From: CAISIP01 sp037968655
GTDB lineage: Bacteria; Pseudomonadota; Gammaproteobacteria; Burkholderiales; Burkholderiaceae_C
Assembly (NCBI GenBank): GCA_037968655.1
Contig: JBBKVW010000290.1
Span: 1-64,000 of the forward strand
Length of the DNA: 64,000 nucleotides
Direction: 5' to 3'
Shown: one piece after another, positions 40,509-49,619 of the stretch
How positions within the stretch are numbered: the first letter of the stretch is position 1
Layout of the letters: each line of letters begins with the position of its first letter
Notes under the pieces: model-generated
Seen by the model: the letters and a program-made list of their open reading frames with translations, nothing else
Told to the model about the DNA's origin: nothing
Databases searched by the model: none
Made by a program: the position numbers and the translations under genes

Positions 40509-41675
40509 ATGCGCAAGCCGACGCGCCGACGGATATTGACTGGCGTTGCGGCCGCAGCGCTTGCCGTTGGCGCCGGTACGTACTGGGTTGCGCGGCCGAA
40601 GCCGGCACCGATCGGCTTTGATGTCACGCCGGATCAGCTGGCCGCAGCCCGCGCTTTGCTGGCACGCCATCCATCTTTTGATGCCCATGCCCATCCGGGC
40701 CGAAGCTTTGTTGACGGGGCCCGGAACCTGTCCGGGCTGGTATGGCTGTATGCCAAGCTGGGTAGTTTCGAAGAGTCCACGATTGCCGACATGCGTGCAG
40801 GCGGCCTGACTGCAGCAGCATTCGCCGCGGTTTCCGATTTCCAGGCCCTGGGCCTGCAGGGCGAGGGCCTGGCCGCGGTGCGTGCCTTCGAGCCAGGCGA
40901 GGCCTGGGCCAGCTATCAGCGCCAGATCGCCCGCATGCAGACGCTGGTGCAGCGTGGCCTCGTCGCAGCCGTGCACCAGCCGGCGGATGTTGCCGCGGCC
41001 AAGTCAACTGGCAAGGTGGGCGCGATGTGGACGGTCGAGGGCGGCGACTTTCTGGAAGGGCGCGCCGAACGCGTTGCCCAGGCCCATGCCGATGGCGTGC
41101 GATCGATCACGCTGCTGCACTACCGAAACAATGAACTGGGCGACATCATCACCGGTACACCGACGCACAAGCGCCTGACCGATGCGGGTGTTGCCGTGGT
41201 GCGCGCGATGAATGCAGTGGGCATGCTGATCGACGTGGCACATGCGTCCGAGGCAACCGCGTTGGGTGCGATCGAGGCGTCATCGAAACCGGTCATCGCC
41301 TCGCATGTGCATGTGCACGGCAAGACCAGCCATCCGCGCTTCATTTCGACCGACCTGGCGCGGGCCGTGGTGGCCAGGGGCGGTGGCGTGGTGGCCAGGG
41401 GCGGTGGCGTGGTGGGCGCCTGGCCGGCCGGCATCGGCATCAGCGATATGCGCGGATTTGTCGACCGCGCGCTTGAGCTGGTGGAGATTGCCGGCATCGA
41501 CCATGTCTGCCTGGGCACCGACATGGACGCCAATTACAAGCCGGTGTTCGACACCTATGCCAATCTGCCGTACTTCGTTGCCGGCTTGACGCAACGCGGG
41601 CTGGCCGAGGCCGAAGTGGCCAAGTTGATCGGTGGCAATTACATGCGCTTGCTGGCGACTGTTCAGTCTGTGTAG
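40509..41675 (+). CDS. membrane dipeptidase (peptidase M19)
   Basis: The 388-residue zinc dipeptidase has an N-terminal signal (RKPTRRRILTGVAAAALAVGAG, twin-arginine-like) that should send it to the periplasm. Metal ligands are expected in DAHAH (about 59-63), the EGGDF region, and the histidines in HVHVH/GKTSHP; the family pattern GTDMDAN is present near residue 337. M19 enzymes cleave dipeptides, including D-amino acid ones. At residues 288-301 the seven-residue unit VARGGGV is repeated exactly in tandem, which lengthens a normally short loop. Confidence 0.9.
   Translation: MRKPTRRRILTGVAAAALAVGAGTYWVARPKPAPIGFDVTPDQLAAARALLARHPSFDAHAHPGRSFVDGARNLSGLVWLYAKLGSFEESTIADMRAGGLTAAAFAAVSDFQALGLQGEGLAAVRAFEPGEAWASYQRQIARMQTLVQRGLVAAVHQPADVAAAKSTGKVGAMWTVEGGDFLEGRAERVAQAHADGVRSITLLHYRNNELGDIITGTPTHKRLTDAGVAVVRAMNAVGMLIDVAHASEATALGAIEASSKPVIASHVHVHGKTSHPRFISTDLARAVVARGGGVVARGGGVVGAWPAGIGISDMRGFVDRALELVEIAGIDHVCLGTDMDANYKPVFDTYANLPYFVAGLTQRGLAEAEVAKLIGGNYMRLLATVQSV
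41370..41411 (+). repeat. 21-bp perfect tandem duplication inside the M19 gene
   Basis: Two identical 21-base units lie head to tail (41370-41390 and 41391-41411), adding seven residues in frame. Identity at every base indicates a recent duplication by slippage or an assembly artefact. Confidence 0.9.
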
Positions 41676-41701
41676 GCCGCGTCAGGACCTTCCCTGATCG
41701 A

Positions 41702-43087
41702 TCAGTCCTGTCGCGAAAATCTTTGCTCCAGATACACCAGCAGCGTGCGTATCGTCTGCGCTTCGCCACCCACCGGCCGACCGGCGCGCGCGCTGTCGTT
41801 CCATGCAAACAGATCGATATGCAGCCAGTCCTGCTGCGGCGCAACGAAATGCTCCAGGAACAGCGCCGCATTGATGGCGCCGGCCATGGCATTGCGGCCG
41901 GTGTTGACGATGTCGCCCACCGCGCTTTCAATGCCGCTGCGGTAGGGCGTCCACAGGGGCATATGCCACAGCGGGTCTTCGAGTTGCAGGCCCAGGTCGA
42001 CCAGTTGCCGCGCTGCCGCGATCTGGCGGCAGAACAGGGCCGGCAATTGCGGGCCCAGGGCAACCCGCGCCGCGCCAGTGAGCGTGGCCAGGTCGATGAT
42101 GAGATCGGGCTTTGACTCGGCGGCATAGGCCAGCGCGTCACACAGGATGACCCGGCCTTCGGCGTCGGTGTTGCCGATTTCGATCTGCAAGCCGCTGCGG
42201 GTGCGGATCACGTCGCCGGGTCGGTAGGCATCGCCGGAGATTGCGTTCTCGACCGCCGGAATCAGCAGTTGCAGGCGCACCGGCAACTTGAGCTCCATCA
42301 CCAGGCCCGCCAGCGCCAGCGCGTTGGCAGCGCCGCCCATGTCCTTCTTCATCAATCGCATGCCTTCTGCGCCCTTGATGTCCAGGCCGCCGCTGTCAAA
42401 GCACACGCCCTTGCCGACGATGGACAAACGCGGATGCTTTGGTTTGCCCCAGTTGAGTTCGATCAGGCGCGGCGCCCGGCTGCTGGCGCGCCCGACCGCA
42501 TGGATGGCAGGGAAGTTTTGTTTCAGCAAATCCGCGCCCTGTATCTGCGTGAATTTTGCGCCATGGCGCTTGGCCAGGCCTTGCGCCGCCTTGGCCAGCT
42601 CCGAGGGGCCCATGTCCTGCGCCGGCGTGTTGACCAGATCGCGTACCAGCGTGATGGCATTTGCCTGCGCCAAAGCGCGCTGGACGTCTGCGCCATCTGG
42701 CAGCACCAGCTGTGCTGGTTCGCGCTTGCGCGGCTTGTAGCGATCAAAACTGTAGCCACCCAGTGTCCAAGCCAGTGCCGCGAGTTCCACCGGCAGCGCC
42801 AGCGCGTCGTCGGCGAGGCGGTATTGGCCTTCGGGCAGGGCCAGGGGCAATGCGGCCAATGCGAACGGATCCAGCGCATGGGTGACGCCGGCGAACACCT
42901 GCTGCAAGCTGCCGTCAGGCGCGGGCAGCAGCGCATGGCTGTCGGCAGCGCCATCGAAGCCAAGGGTCTGGAGCCAGGCCGCGGTGACCGGGGGCAGCGT
43001 TGGCGCCAGCGCCTGGTAGCTGGCCCGGTCAAGCACTGTGATCGGTATGGCATTGCCGGCGGCGCGTTTCTTGAGTTGAACAGTCAT
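41702..43087 (-). CDS. leucyl aminopeptidase family protein (M17)
   Basis: The 461-residue two-metal aminopeptidase has the signature NTDAEGR and the metal-binding GKGVCFDSGG and IKGAEGMRLMKKDMGG segments, all intact. It removes N-terminal residues from peptides in the cytoplasm. The ATG at 43087 is preferred over the much longer frame, whose extra 114 residues resemble out-of-frame sequence. It converges on the M19 dipeptidase gene, so two peptide-degrading enzymes sit side by side. Confidence 0.92.
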   Translation of the reverse strand: MTVQLKKRAAGNAIPITVLDRASYQALAPTLPPVTAAWLQTLGFDGAADSHALLPAPDGSLQQVFAGVTHALDPFALAALPLALPEGQYRLADDALALPVELAALAWTLGGYSFDRYKPRKREPAQLVLPDGADVQRALAQANAITLVRDLVNTPAQDMGPSELAKAAQGLAKRHGAKFTQIQGADLLKQNFPAIHAVGRASSRAPRLIELNWGKPKHPRLSIVGKGVCFDSGGLDIKGAEGMRLMKKDMGGAANALALAGLVMELKLPVRLQLLIPAVENAISGDAYRPGDVIRTRSGLQIEIGNTDAEGRVILCDALAYAAESKPDLIIDLATLTGAARVALGPQLPALFCRQIAAARQLVDLGLQLEDPLWHMPLWTPYRSGIESAVGDIVNTGRNAMAGAINAALFLEHFVAPQQDWLHIDLFAWNDSARAGRPVGGEAQTIRTLLVYLEQRFSRQD

Positions 43088-43238
43088 GGGGAGATGGTCC
43101 CGGAGGTATGTTGATCTGTGCGCATCGTGGTAGCGCAGCGGCTGCAGTAATCGATGGCCGTCACGGGCATTCGAGCGGCACCTGCCATTGTGCGACAGAC
43201 GCACCAGAGCATTGCAGCCGCCCAGGCCCGTGGCGGAC

Positions 43239-44645
43239 CTATTGCCAGTTGGCCGGGCTGCTGCCCAGCGCCACGGCTGGCGAGTCCCACTGCATCGGCA
43301 TGCCGTCGATGCGCAAAGGCCATTGCACACGGCGTGCGGGTCCCCAGGGCGTGGATTCGGACTCGGTCGACCAGTCGGCGGATGATTCCGTCCGCAGCGG
43401 CTGCGCGACCTGGTGCGTAGTTGTTCCACCTGCCATCAGCAGCGCGCCGGTACGCGCCAGCGACGCGCGCACGATGCTGCCCTGGCCGTCGGCGGCACGC
43501 CGCTGCAGCGCGCGCAGCGCAGCGCAGGCCATCAGGTAGCCGGTGGCATGGTCGAGCGCCTGCACCGGCAATGGAATCGGCTTGTCGGCACCGGCGCTGC
43601 GCTGGCCCTGCTCGGCAATGCCCATGCTCATCTGCACGATGCTGTCGAAGCCACGCCGGGTGCGCCAGGGCCCGGTGAATCCGTAGGCGTCGAGCGAGAC
43701 ATCGATCAAACCGGGTCGCAGCTGCTGGCGCCGCGCGCTGCCCAAACCCAGTGATTCCAGTGCGTCGCTGCGATAGCCGTGCACCAGTATGTCGGCGCCT
43801 TGCAGCAGGACGTCCCACTGGCTGCGATCGCCCGTCTGGCGCAAGTCCAGCCGCGCGCAGCGTTTGCCGAGCGTGACCTCGGGTTCCAGCACGGGTTCGT
43901 CCCAACCGATCGGATCGATGCGCAGCACCTGTGCGCCCAGGCAGGCCAGCAGCCGGGTTGCGACCGGTCCAGCCAGCACACGGGTCATGTCCAGCACCCG
44001 GATGCCGGCGAGCGGGCGCTGCCGGTCGAAGTTCCAGTCAGCCCGCGCGGCGCGCGTACCGGCTTGCCAGTGCAGCAGCGGCTCGGCCAGCACGGCCTGT
44101 CCCTGCGGATGTTGCTGCCATTGCTGCCAGCTCTGCATCGCGCCGGCGCAACCGCCGGCGGCAACGACGGCAGATTCCAGTTCGGCGCAATCGCATTGCG
44201 CAACTGCTTGCGTGACTGCAGCGCGATTCGGCGCGACTTGCAATACCTTCAGCGCCGCTGCCCGATGGTGCGGCGCATTGGTGTGCAGTCGAATCCAGCC
44301 ATCGCGGGCCCGATAGTCGCCGGCCACTGCGTCCCAGATGGGTGGCAGCTTCCAGCCCTGCGGGCGGACCGACAGGCCGAACCAGAACGATGCCAAGCGG
44401 CGGTCGACCTCGACCATGCGATGGCCCTGCGCAGTGGCGCCAAGGGTCTGGGCCAGCGTTGCTGCCGCTAGTCCGGCCGCAGCGATGGACGCAGCGGCGA
44501 AGTCACTGACGGCAAATACCGAGGGCAGATCGCCGGAGCCTGTCAATTGCACCTGCTCCAGCGCCCTGTCGTCGCCGCCAGCGGCGCTCCAGAACGACTG
44601 CAGGAACAGGCGCTGGGGGGCCGGATTGGCGGGCGCGGCGGGCAT
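43239..44645 (-). CDS. family III (CaiB/BaiF) CoA-transferase
   Basis: The 468-residue protein has the family features RVLDMTRVLAGPVATRLLACLGAQVLRID and DILVHGYRSDALESLG. LDAYGFTGPWRTRRGFDSIVQ is the region that follows the catalytic-aspartate domain in formyl-CoA transferase relatives. It moves CoA between carboxylic acids; substrates are unknown. The ATG at 44645 was chosen over an upstream in-frame TTG. It lies 52 bases after the sulfatase gene on the same strand and may be cotranscribed. Confidence 0.87.
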   Translation of the reverse strand: MPAAPANPAPQRLFLQSFWSAAGGDDRALEQVQLTGSGDLPSVFAVSDFAAASIAAAGLAAATLAQTLGATAQGHRMVEVDRRLASFWFGLSVRPQGWKLPPIWDAVAGDYRARDGWIRLHTNAPHHRAAALKVLQVAPNRAAVTQAVAQCDCAELESAVVAAGGCAGAMQSWQQWQQHPQGQAVLAEPLLHWQAGTRAARADWNFDRQRPLAGIRVLDMTRVLAGPVATRLLACLGAQVLRIDPIGWDEPVLEPEVTLGKRCARLDLRQTGDRSQWDVLLQGADILVHGYRSDALESLGLGSARRQQLRPGLIDVSLDAYGFTGPWRTRRGFDSIVQMSMGIAEQGQRSAGADKPIPLPVQALDHATGYLMACAALRALQRRAADGQGSIVRASLARTGALLMAGGTTTHQVAQPLRTESSADWSTESESTPWGPARRVQWPLRIDGMPMQWDSPAVALGSSPANWQ

Positions 44646-44697
44646 GCTTACATCATCGCGCAAACGCTGACATTGCGTTGTGTGGGGCGGTCCCGCG

Positions 44698-46035
44698 TCA
44701 GCGCTGAGGCATGTCCTTGTGCGAGTACCCCAGGCTTACCAACGCCTCAGGCGGTATCTCCGGCATGCTGGCGTTCCAGGCTTCCCAGTCGGCGCGCATG
44801 GCGGCCAGCCGGGCCGGCTCGCGTTTGGCCTTGTTGGCGCGTTCACGCGCGTCGGCCGCAACGTTGAACAGGTAGTCGATGCCGTCGACGCGCAGGTACT
44901 TCCAGTTGCCGTCGCGCAGCGCGCGCTGTTCGCGATGCTTCATGCGCCAATGCATCGGACGGCGAAAGCTGTGGGAGGGGTCGCGCAGCACCGGCGCCAG
45001 CGATACGCCGTCCAGCAGATAGTCCGGGTGTGGCGGGGCGCCGGCCAGCTCGAGCATCGTGGCCGACCAGTCCATCGTCAGGCAATGCTGCGCGCTCACG
45101 CCGCCGGGCGCGATGCCGGCCGGCCAATGCGCGATCCAGGGCACGCGGATGCCGCCCTCTGTCAGGTCCATCTTGCCGCCGACCAGGGGCCAGTTGTCGG
45201 AGAAGCGCTCGCCGCCGTTGTCGCTGGTAAAGACGATCAAGGTGTTGTCCAGCAGACCATGTCGGCGCAGCGCCGCGACGATCTGGCCGATGCCTTCGTC
45301 CATGTGGTGGATCATGCGCTGGTAGGTGGCGACGTTGCCGCCGTCCAGGTGGAACAGGCTCTCGCTGATCGGTGTGGGCGTGTCGACATCGTCGCGGGTT
45401 TCCCAGGGCCAGTGGGGCGCGGTGTGGTGCAGGCTGAGAAAGAACGGCTTTTCTTCCTTGGCGCCCTGGGCCGATCGGTCGATGAAGTCAATCGCGCGCT
45501 GCGTCAGCAGATCGGTCAGATAGCCGGGTTCCGGGTGGTCCTGCTCGTCCACAAACAGGTCGTGGCCACCGGAGGAGTTGCAATGGGTGAAATAGTCGAC
45601 GCCGCCTGCCATGGGCCCAAAGAACGCGTCGTAGCCCGAGCGCAGCGGACCGAAATGCGGCAGAAACCCCAGATGCCATTTGCCCACCAACGCGGTGCGA
45701 TAGCCCCGGGCCTTGAGAAGCGACGGCAGTGTCGGATGCGCTGGCGGCAGGCCCAGCGTCGTGCTGCCCCTGGTGCTGCTGCTGATCGGTTCTTCGGCTG
45801 CGCCGCGCAGGCGGTATTGGTAGCGCGCCGTCATCAGCGCGAAGCGGGTTGGCGAGCAGACCGGTGAGTTGGCATAGCCTTCTGTGAAGAGCATGCCGGC
45901 GGCGGCCAGCTTGTCGAGTTCCGGCGACACCGCACCGAACGGCGCTGCGCGACCACCGTAGCAACCCAGGTCGGCGTAACCCAGGTCGTCGGCGACGATG
46001 AAGATGATGTTGGGGCGCTTGTCAGTACTTTTCAT
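44698..46035 (-). CDS. sulfatase (arylsulfatase family)
   Basis: The 445-residue enzyme has the formylglycine signature C-S-P-T-R (about residue 60 in NSPVCSPTRFALMTARYQYR), metal-binding DDLGYADLGCYGG near the start and FTSDNGGE further on. It would hydrolyse sulfate esters after cysteine is converted to formylglycine by an anaerobic or FGE-type maturase, none of which is clearly adjacent. No signal peptide is seen, so it is probably cytoplasmic. It begins three bases after the stop of the mini-Bug ORF and probably uses that gene's promoter and ribosomes. Confidence 0.92.
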   Translation of the reverse strand: MKSTDKRPNIIFIVADDLGYADLGCYGGRAAPFGAVSPELDKLAAAGMLFTEGYANSPVCSPTRFALMTARYQYRLRGAAEEPISSSTRGSTTLGLPPAHPTLPSLLKARGYRTALVGKWHLGFLPHFGPLRSGYDAFFGPMAGGVDYFTHCNSSGGHDLFVDEQDHPEPGYLTDLLTQRAIDFIDRSAQGAKEEKPFFLSLHHTAPHWPWETRDDVDTPTPISESLFHLDGGNVATYQRMIHHMDEGIGQIVAALRRHGLLDNTLIVFTSDNGGERFSDNWPLVGGKMDLTEGGIRVPWIAHWPAGIAPGGVSAQHCLTMDWSATMLELAGAPPHPDYLLDGVSLAPVLRDPSHSFRRPMHWRMKHREQRALRDGNWKYLRVDGIDYLFNVAADARERANKAKREPARLAAMRADWEAWNASMPEIPPEALVSLGYSHKDMPQR

Positions 46036-46038
46036 GGC

Positions 46039-46206
46039 TCAATCCACCTTGATGCCTTTGGCCTCGATGGCGTCGGCCGAACCGCCGGGCGGAAAGCCGA
46101 CCAGGATCTTGAGCGGGGGTTTGGTCTGGGCCTGTAAGCCGGGCGCCAGCATACAGCCGGCAATGAGCAAGGCCACGGGTGCAAGGGATCGAACTCGGGT
46201 GAACAT
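46039..46206 (-). pseudogene. internally deleted Bug/TctC solute-binding protein (mini-Bug)
   Basis: This 55-codon ORF has a strong AGGAG site, a signal peptide with a lipobox-like LIAGC, and the Bug N-terminus KPPLKILVGFPPGGSADA. It then jumps directly to IEAKGIKVD and stop. Bug (tripartite tricarboxylate receptor) proteins are about 320 residues and typically end in a motif close to (K/A)-x-GIKVD, so the N- and C-termini have been joined in frame with the middle lost. It cannot bind a ligand as a Bug protein. It may now serve only as a translated leader of the sulfatase gene. Confidence 0.75.
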
Positions 46207-46301
46207 CTTTGTCTCCTGTAGGCCCGCATCGCGGGGCTTGCCGCAACTGTAGGGCGCAAGCTGATAATTGTTCAAATCAATCGTTGTGCGTGTTTACTCT
46301 G

Positions 46302-46835
46302 ATGACCGAGCAGACTTCAATCCCGATGCCACGCCTGATTGCCTCCCGGTCCGTCGACGATCTGCTGCTGCAGCGCATCAGCCGTCTGCTGGCGACGGCC
46401 GGCGGGATGGTGACACGCCTGTGCGAGGGCCGCTTTGGCATCACCCGGCGCGAATGGCGTGTGCTGGCGGTACTGGTGAAGGAGCAGGGCATATTGCCCT
46501 CGCAACTGGCCGAGCGCATGCAGTTGGACCGGGCACGTACCTCGCGGGCAATCACGTCGCTGGTTGGCAAGCATCTCGTGGCACGCGAGCCAAAACCCGG
46601 GAACCGGCGTGAGGTGATCTTGACCGTGACCGGCAAGGGGCAGCTGCTTTTCGACACGATGGTGCCGCTGGCAGTGGACATCAACCGGCGCCTGATCGCC
46701 GCGCTGGCGCCACAGGACGCGCAACGGCTCGACTCCTCATTGGACCTGTTGCAGGCCTGTGCCGACACTCTGGTGGCGCAAGCAGATCTTCCGAAGGCGG
46801 ATCGACGCCGGCGTGCGCTCGCGGCGCGTGCCTGA
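46302..46835 (+). CDS. MarR family transcriptional regulator
   Basis: The 177-residue protein has a MarR winged helix (FGITRREWRVLAVLVKEQGILPSQLAERMQLDRARTSRAITSL, then KPGNRREVILTVTGKGQ). MarR dimers usually repress a neighbouring catabolic or efflux gene and release DNA on binding an aromatic ligand. It is divergent from the mini-Bug/sulfatase/CoA-transferase genes, with 95 A+T-richer bases between the starts (AATTGTTCAAATCAAT), which it probably controls. Confidence 0.87.
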   Translation: MTEQTSIPMPRLIASRSVDDLLLQRISRLLATAGGMVTRLCEGRFGITRREWRVLAVLVKEQGILPSQLAERMQLDRARTSRAITSLVGKHLVAREPKPGNRREVILTVTGKGQLLFDTMVPLAVDINRRLIAALAPQDAQRLDSSLDLLQACADTLVAQADLPKADRRRRALAARA

Positions 46836-47162
46836 CGGCGGGTTTGCTGGCGCGTCGGCGTGGGCCCTGATTGCAGTGACGCCGAAACCTGCGCCGATGC
46901 ACTGACACCTGCTGCCTATGTGACGCGCCGGCGGTGTTTGCGTATGCCGCGCGGCAACACGAAATGGTCGGGCGGCTGGTGCACCATGATGGCGGATGCT
47001 GCAGCGGCATGCACTTTGCTGGCCATTGGCATGTGGACGCCGGCGGCCACCGCACGATTGACTACCGGTTTGCCGCATTAATTCGTGAAGGAGTCTCGCT
47101 GCGCCGCAGGGAGAACGCCGGGCACCGATTCCGACGGCCGGCACAAGCCGGCAAGTCGAGAA
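46836..47162. other. gene-poor stretch between MarR and the secreted hydrolase
   Basis: About 330 bases between convergent genes. No ORF here has convincing family features. A plus-strand frame (46934 onward, YAARQHEMVGRLVHHDGG) and another ending at 47081 look like possible decayed coding sequence, but I cannot name a family. No clear terminator hairpin was found. Confidence 0.4.
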
Positions 47163-49415
47163 TTAATCGTCGCGATCGAGATTCCTGCGATTCGCGCAAT
47201 TTACTCCCGCGCCGATCTCGCTCTGGAACTGCTCGTAGATCGCGTGTTTGGCATCCACGCGCATGAAGGTGGGATTCTTGTTGCCACGCAGCTGGCTAAA
47301 GCTGATCGGCTTGACTTTGCGCAAGTCCTTTGCCTTGGTTTCGCCGGTTGCTAAGCCGATGGTGCCCAGCAAGGCCGGCGAAGCCGCGGCACCGGTGGCG
47401 GCCAGTTCCCCGATGATGATCTCGATCTTGCCATCCTGATGGATCGCGACCTGCAGGGTGTTGGGCGCCGTCGTGCCAATGGCCGGTACGTTCCAATAGG
47501 TAACGATGACGCGCTGCTTGCTTGCATCAAAATATCCGAACACGCCTCGATCGGTCGCGCTGAAGGCCCCGCTGCTGAGGTTCTTCATCAGCGCAGCGAT
47601 CGTGAGGCGATTGCCCAGCAGCAACTGGCCGCGCGAGTACCAGGCCGAGCCGTTGTTGTCGATGCCTCCGATAGCTGACGCGGTGCGCGATGTGATCGCG
47701 CCATCCTCGTTGACGATCAAGGTGCTGATCCGCTCGGCAATGCCGGGAACCCAGAAGGAAAAGCCGGGATAGCTCAGGTATACGCTGGCATCGCCGCCCG
47801 CACGCAATTTGGTCGGTCCCTTGTCATACAGGGGCTGGCCCGCCTGCAAGCTGACCATGTAGCCGTAGTTGCCCTGGGGAACAAAACTGATCTTGTCGCC
47901 CGGCAACAGATCGATCGGACGGTCCTTTTCCGCCAGGCAGCTTTCGCTGACGTCGACCAGCGGATTCCTTGCGCGATTGGATGTCGAGTCCGCCAGGTAT
48001 TTGTCGTAGCGTGCGTCGTCCTTGAGCGTCCGGTTGAAGAACGACACCGCATACCAGTTCGTCAGGCGGGTTATCTCGTCCAGCGACACTTCCGGTTTAA
48101 GCGGCATCAGTGGCAGCAACTCGTTCTTGACAGCAACAATGTCCGTCGGTCCGAAGAACACAGATTGCAGCTGCGCGTCGCTGATGCCGTCGAATGCCGA
48201 AGCGTTGCAGTAATCGTAGATGCCCGACTGGCGCGAGCCGGTGTAGGTGAAATAGAACGTCGAGTCGAAGATGAAATTGGCGATGTCGGAACGGGCAAAC
48301 GCCCCGGGATTGCCGAACACCTGGGCATTGATGCCCGGCACGATGGTGACCATCGAATTGTGGAAGTCCTGGCACCAGCTTGATTGGTAACCCGCCGTGT
48401 GGTGTGCGATGCCGGCGATGTCGGCCAGGTACTTTTTCGGGCTGCCGGTAAACAGGTTGAAGTTGTTGTACGCGATTCCGGTGTCGTTGCCCAGGAACAG
48501 CAATGGCACCTTGGCGTTGGCGTAGTCAGCGGGCTGCATCTGCAGACCGTAGTTGGAGCCGCCACTCATCAAGGCGGCCTTGACCCGGCTGTCAGCCGGC
48601 AATCCGGCCGAGCCGATTCCGGCGACCGTCGCCAGACTGGTCATGCCGCCAAGCGAATAGCCGAGTACGCCGATCGCGTCAGCGTCGATACGCTGCGCAA
48701 ACGGCTGGCCGGTCTGGCTATCCAATGCACCCTGCAGAATCGCGCTTATGACGAATCGCACGTCCTTGGAGCGGCTCGCGATGTTGCTGCCCAGGATCGG
48801 GTTGGGGCCTATCGCCACCGCAGGCAGATACGATTTGAAGAAACTGGCCTGGTAGTACGCGTCGCTGTTGCCGGTGTGTTCGATCGACGCGACGACATAG
48901 CCGTGGCTGGCCAGCGTTTCCAGGGTATCGGGCATGTTCTTGGCCGATGCCACCAGATTGCCGTGCGAGGCGATCAACAACGGGAACGATGCAATGGCCA
49001 GCGGCGCCTTCTCGGCGACGGGGTTGTACGAGCGGGCACCCAAGGCCGTCAACGGCGGCAGGTCAGGCAGGCCCGGGTTCACGCTGTTGCCCGGATTCTG
49101 GTTGTACAGCGGATTGTTCCAGGTGTAGCGAATATGGTCGTTGGTCTTGACGCTGGTCGGGTACCAGATATCCAGGTACAGCGGACGGCCGGTCGGCGCG
49201 CTCGGCGCGGAACCGTCGAGGTTGCGTGCCGGGTCGGTCAGTATGACGGTGGTGTGACCGATGCCAAAGCGACCGACCGTCTCTGGCGCATAGAACCCCT
49301 CGTCCTTGTACTTATCTTTGGCCAAAGCGGCGCCCGAAATACCTAGCAAGGCGCCGACCAGCAGGGCCCTCGTGACCGACGACCGGAAGTTGAAGCCTTG
49401 TCTCTTGGTTTGCAT
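47163..49415 (-). CDS. secreted alpha/beta hydrolase with a C-terminal beta domain
   Basis: The 750-residue protein has a Sec signal peptide (TRALLVGALLGISGAALA). The N-terminal half is an alpha/beta hydrolase of the PAF-acetylhydrolase/dienelactone type: oxyanion SHGNLVA, nucleophile elbow GYSLGGMTS, and a likely catalytic histidine in AGIAHHTAGY. The C-terminal part (about 545-715) is a separate beta-rich module with the pattern NTLQVAIHQDGKIEIIIGEL, similar in style to domains found in extracellular proteins that recognise surfaces. No lipobox or autotransporter end is seen. The substrate could be an ester or polyester; this is inference. GGAAGAAC before the ATG at 49415 and a good promoter upstream set the start. 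Confidence 0.83.
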   Translation of the reverse strand: MQTKRQGFNFRSSVTRALLVGALLGISGAALAKDKYKDEGFYAPETVGRFGIGHTTVILTDPARNLDGSAPSAPTGRPLYLDIWYPTSVKTNDHIRYTWNNPLYNQNPGNSVNPGLPDLPPLTALGARSYNPVAEKAPLAIASFPLLIASHGNLVASAKNMPDTLETLASHGYVVASIEHTGNSDAYYQASFFKSYLPAVAIGPNPILGSNIASRSKDVRFVISAILQGALDSQTGQPFAQRIDADAIGVLGYSLGGMTSLATVAGIGSAGLPADSRVKAALMSGGSNYGLQMQPADYANAKVPLLFLGNDTGIAYNNFNLFTGSPKKYLADIAGIAHHTAGYQSSWCQDFHNSMVTIVPGINAQVFGNPGAFARSDIANFIFDSTFYFTYTGSRQSGIYDYCNASAFDGISDAQLQSVFFGPTDIVAVKNELLPLMPLKPEVSLDEITRLTNWYAVSFFNRTLKDDARYDKYLADSTSNRARNPLVDVSESCLAEKDRPIDLLPGDKISFVPQGNYGYMVSLQAGQPLYDKGPTKLRAGGDASVYLSYPGFSFWVPGIAERISTLIVNEDGAITSRTASAIGGIDNNGSAWYSRGQLLLGNRLTIAALMKNLSSGAFSATDRGVFGYFDASKQRVIVTYWNVPAIGTTAPNTLQVAIHQDGKIEIIIGELAATGAAASPALLGTIGLATGETKAKDLRKVKPISFSQLRGNKNPTFMRVDAKHAIYEQFQSEIGAGVNCANRRNLDRDD

Positions 49416-49520
49416 GGTTCTTCCGTTGGAGTGGATGTCGCGACGCGGCGATTGATCTGCACGCAGTTGGGCGCTTGTCATTTGCCGGGTCAGCGTCGCT
49501 GATGCAGGGGCCGCGAGTTC

Positions 49521-49549
49521 ATGGTATTCGTTTGTGCAGCGCGTGACAA
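49521..49549 (-). promoter_or_regulatory. sigma-70 type promoter of the secreted hydrolase gene
   Basis: On the minus strand TTGTCA (-35, five of six), a 17-base spacer and TACCAT (-10, four of six) lie about 105 bases before the start codon. The spacing is optimal. No other gene starts nearby on this strand. Confidence 0.55.
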
Positions 49550-49619
49550 TACGGCATTCGAGCATGCGGCATTTGCGCAGCGCCGCGTGTGAATCCGGCT
49601 CCAGCCGCAAGTCGCGCGA

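Noticed and set aside
41370..41411. CRISPR or minisatellite array
   Set aside because: Only two adjacent units without spacers, in frame inside a gene.
48384..49346. Plus-strand 320-codon ORF as a real gene
   Set aside because: It is fully opposite the secreted hydrolase gene, which has signal peptide, catalytic motifs, ribosome site and promoter.
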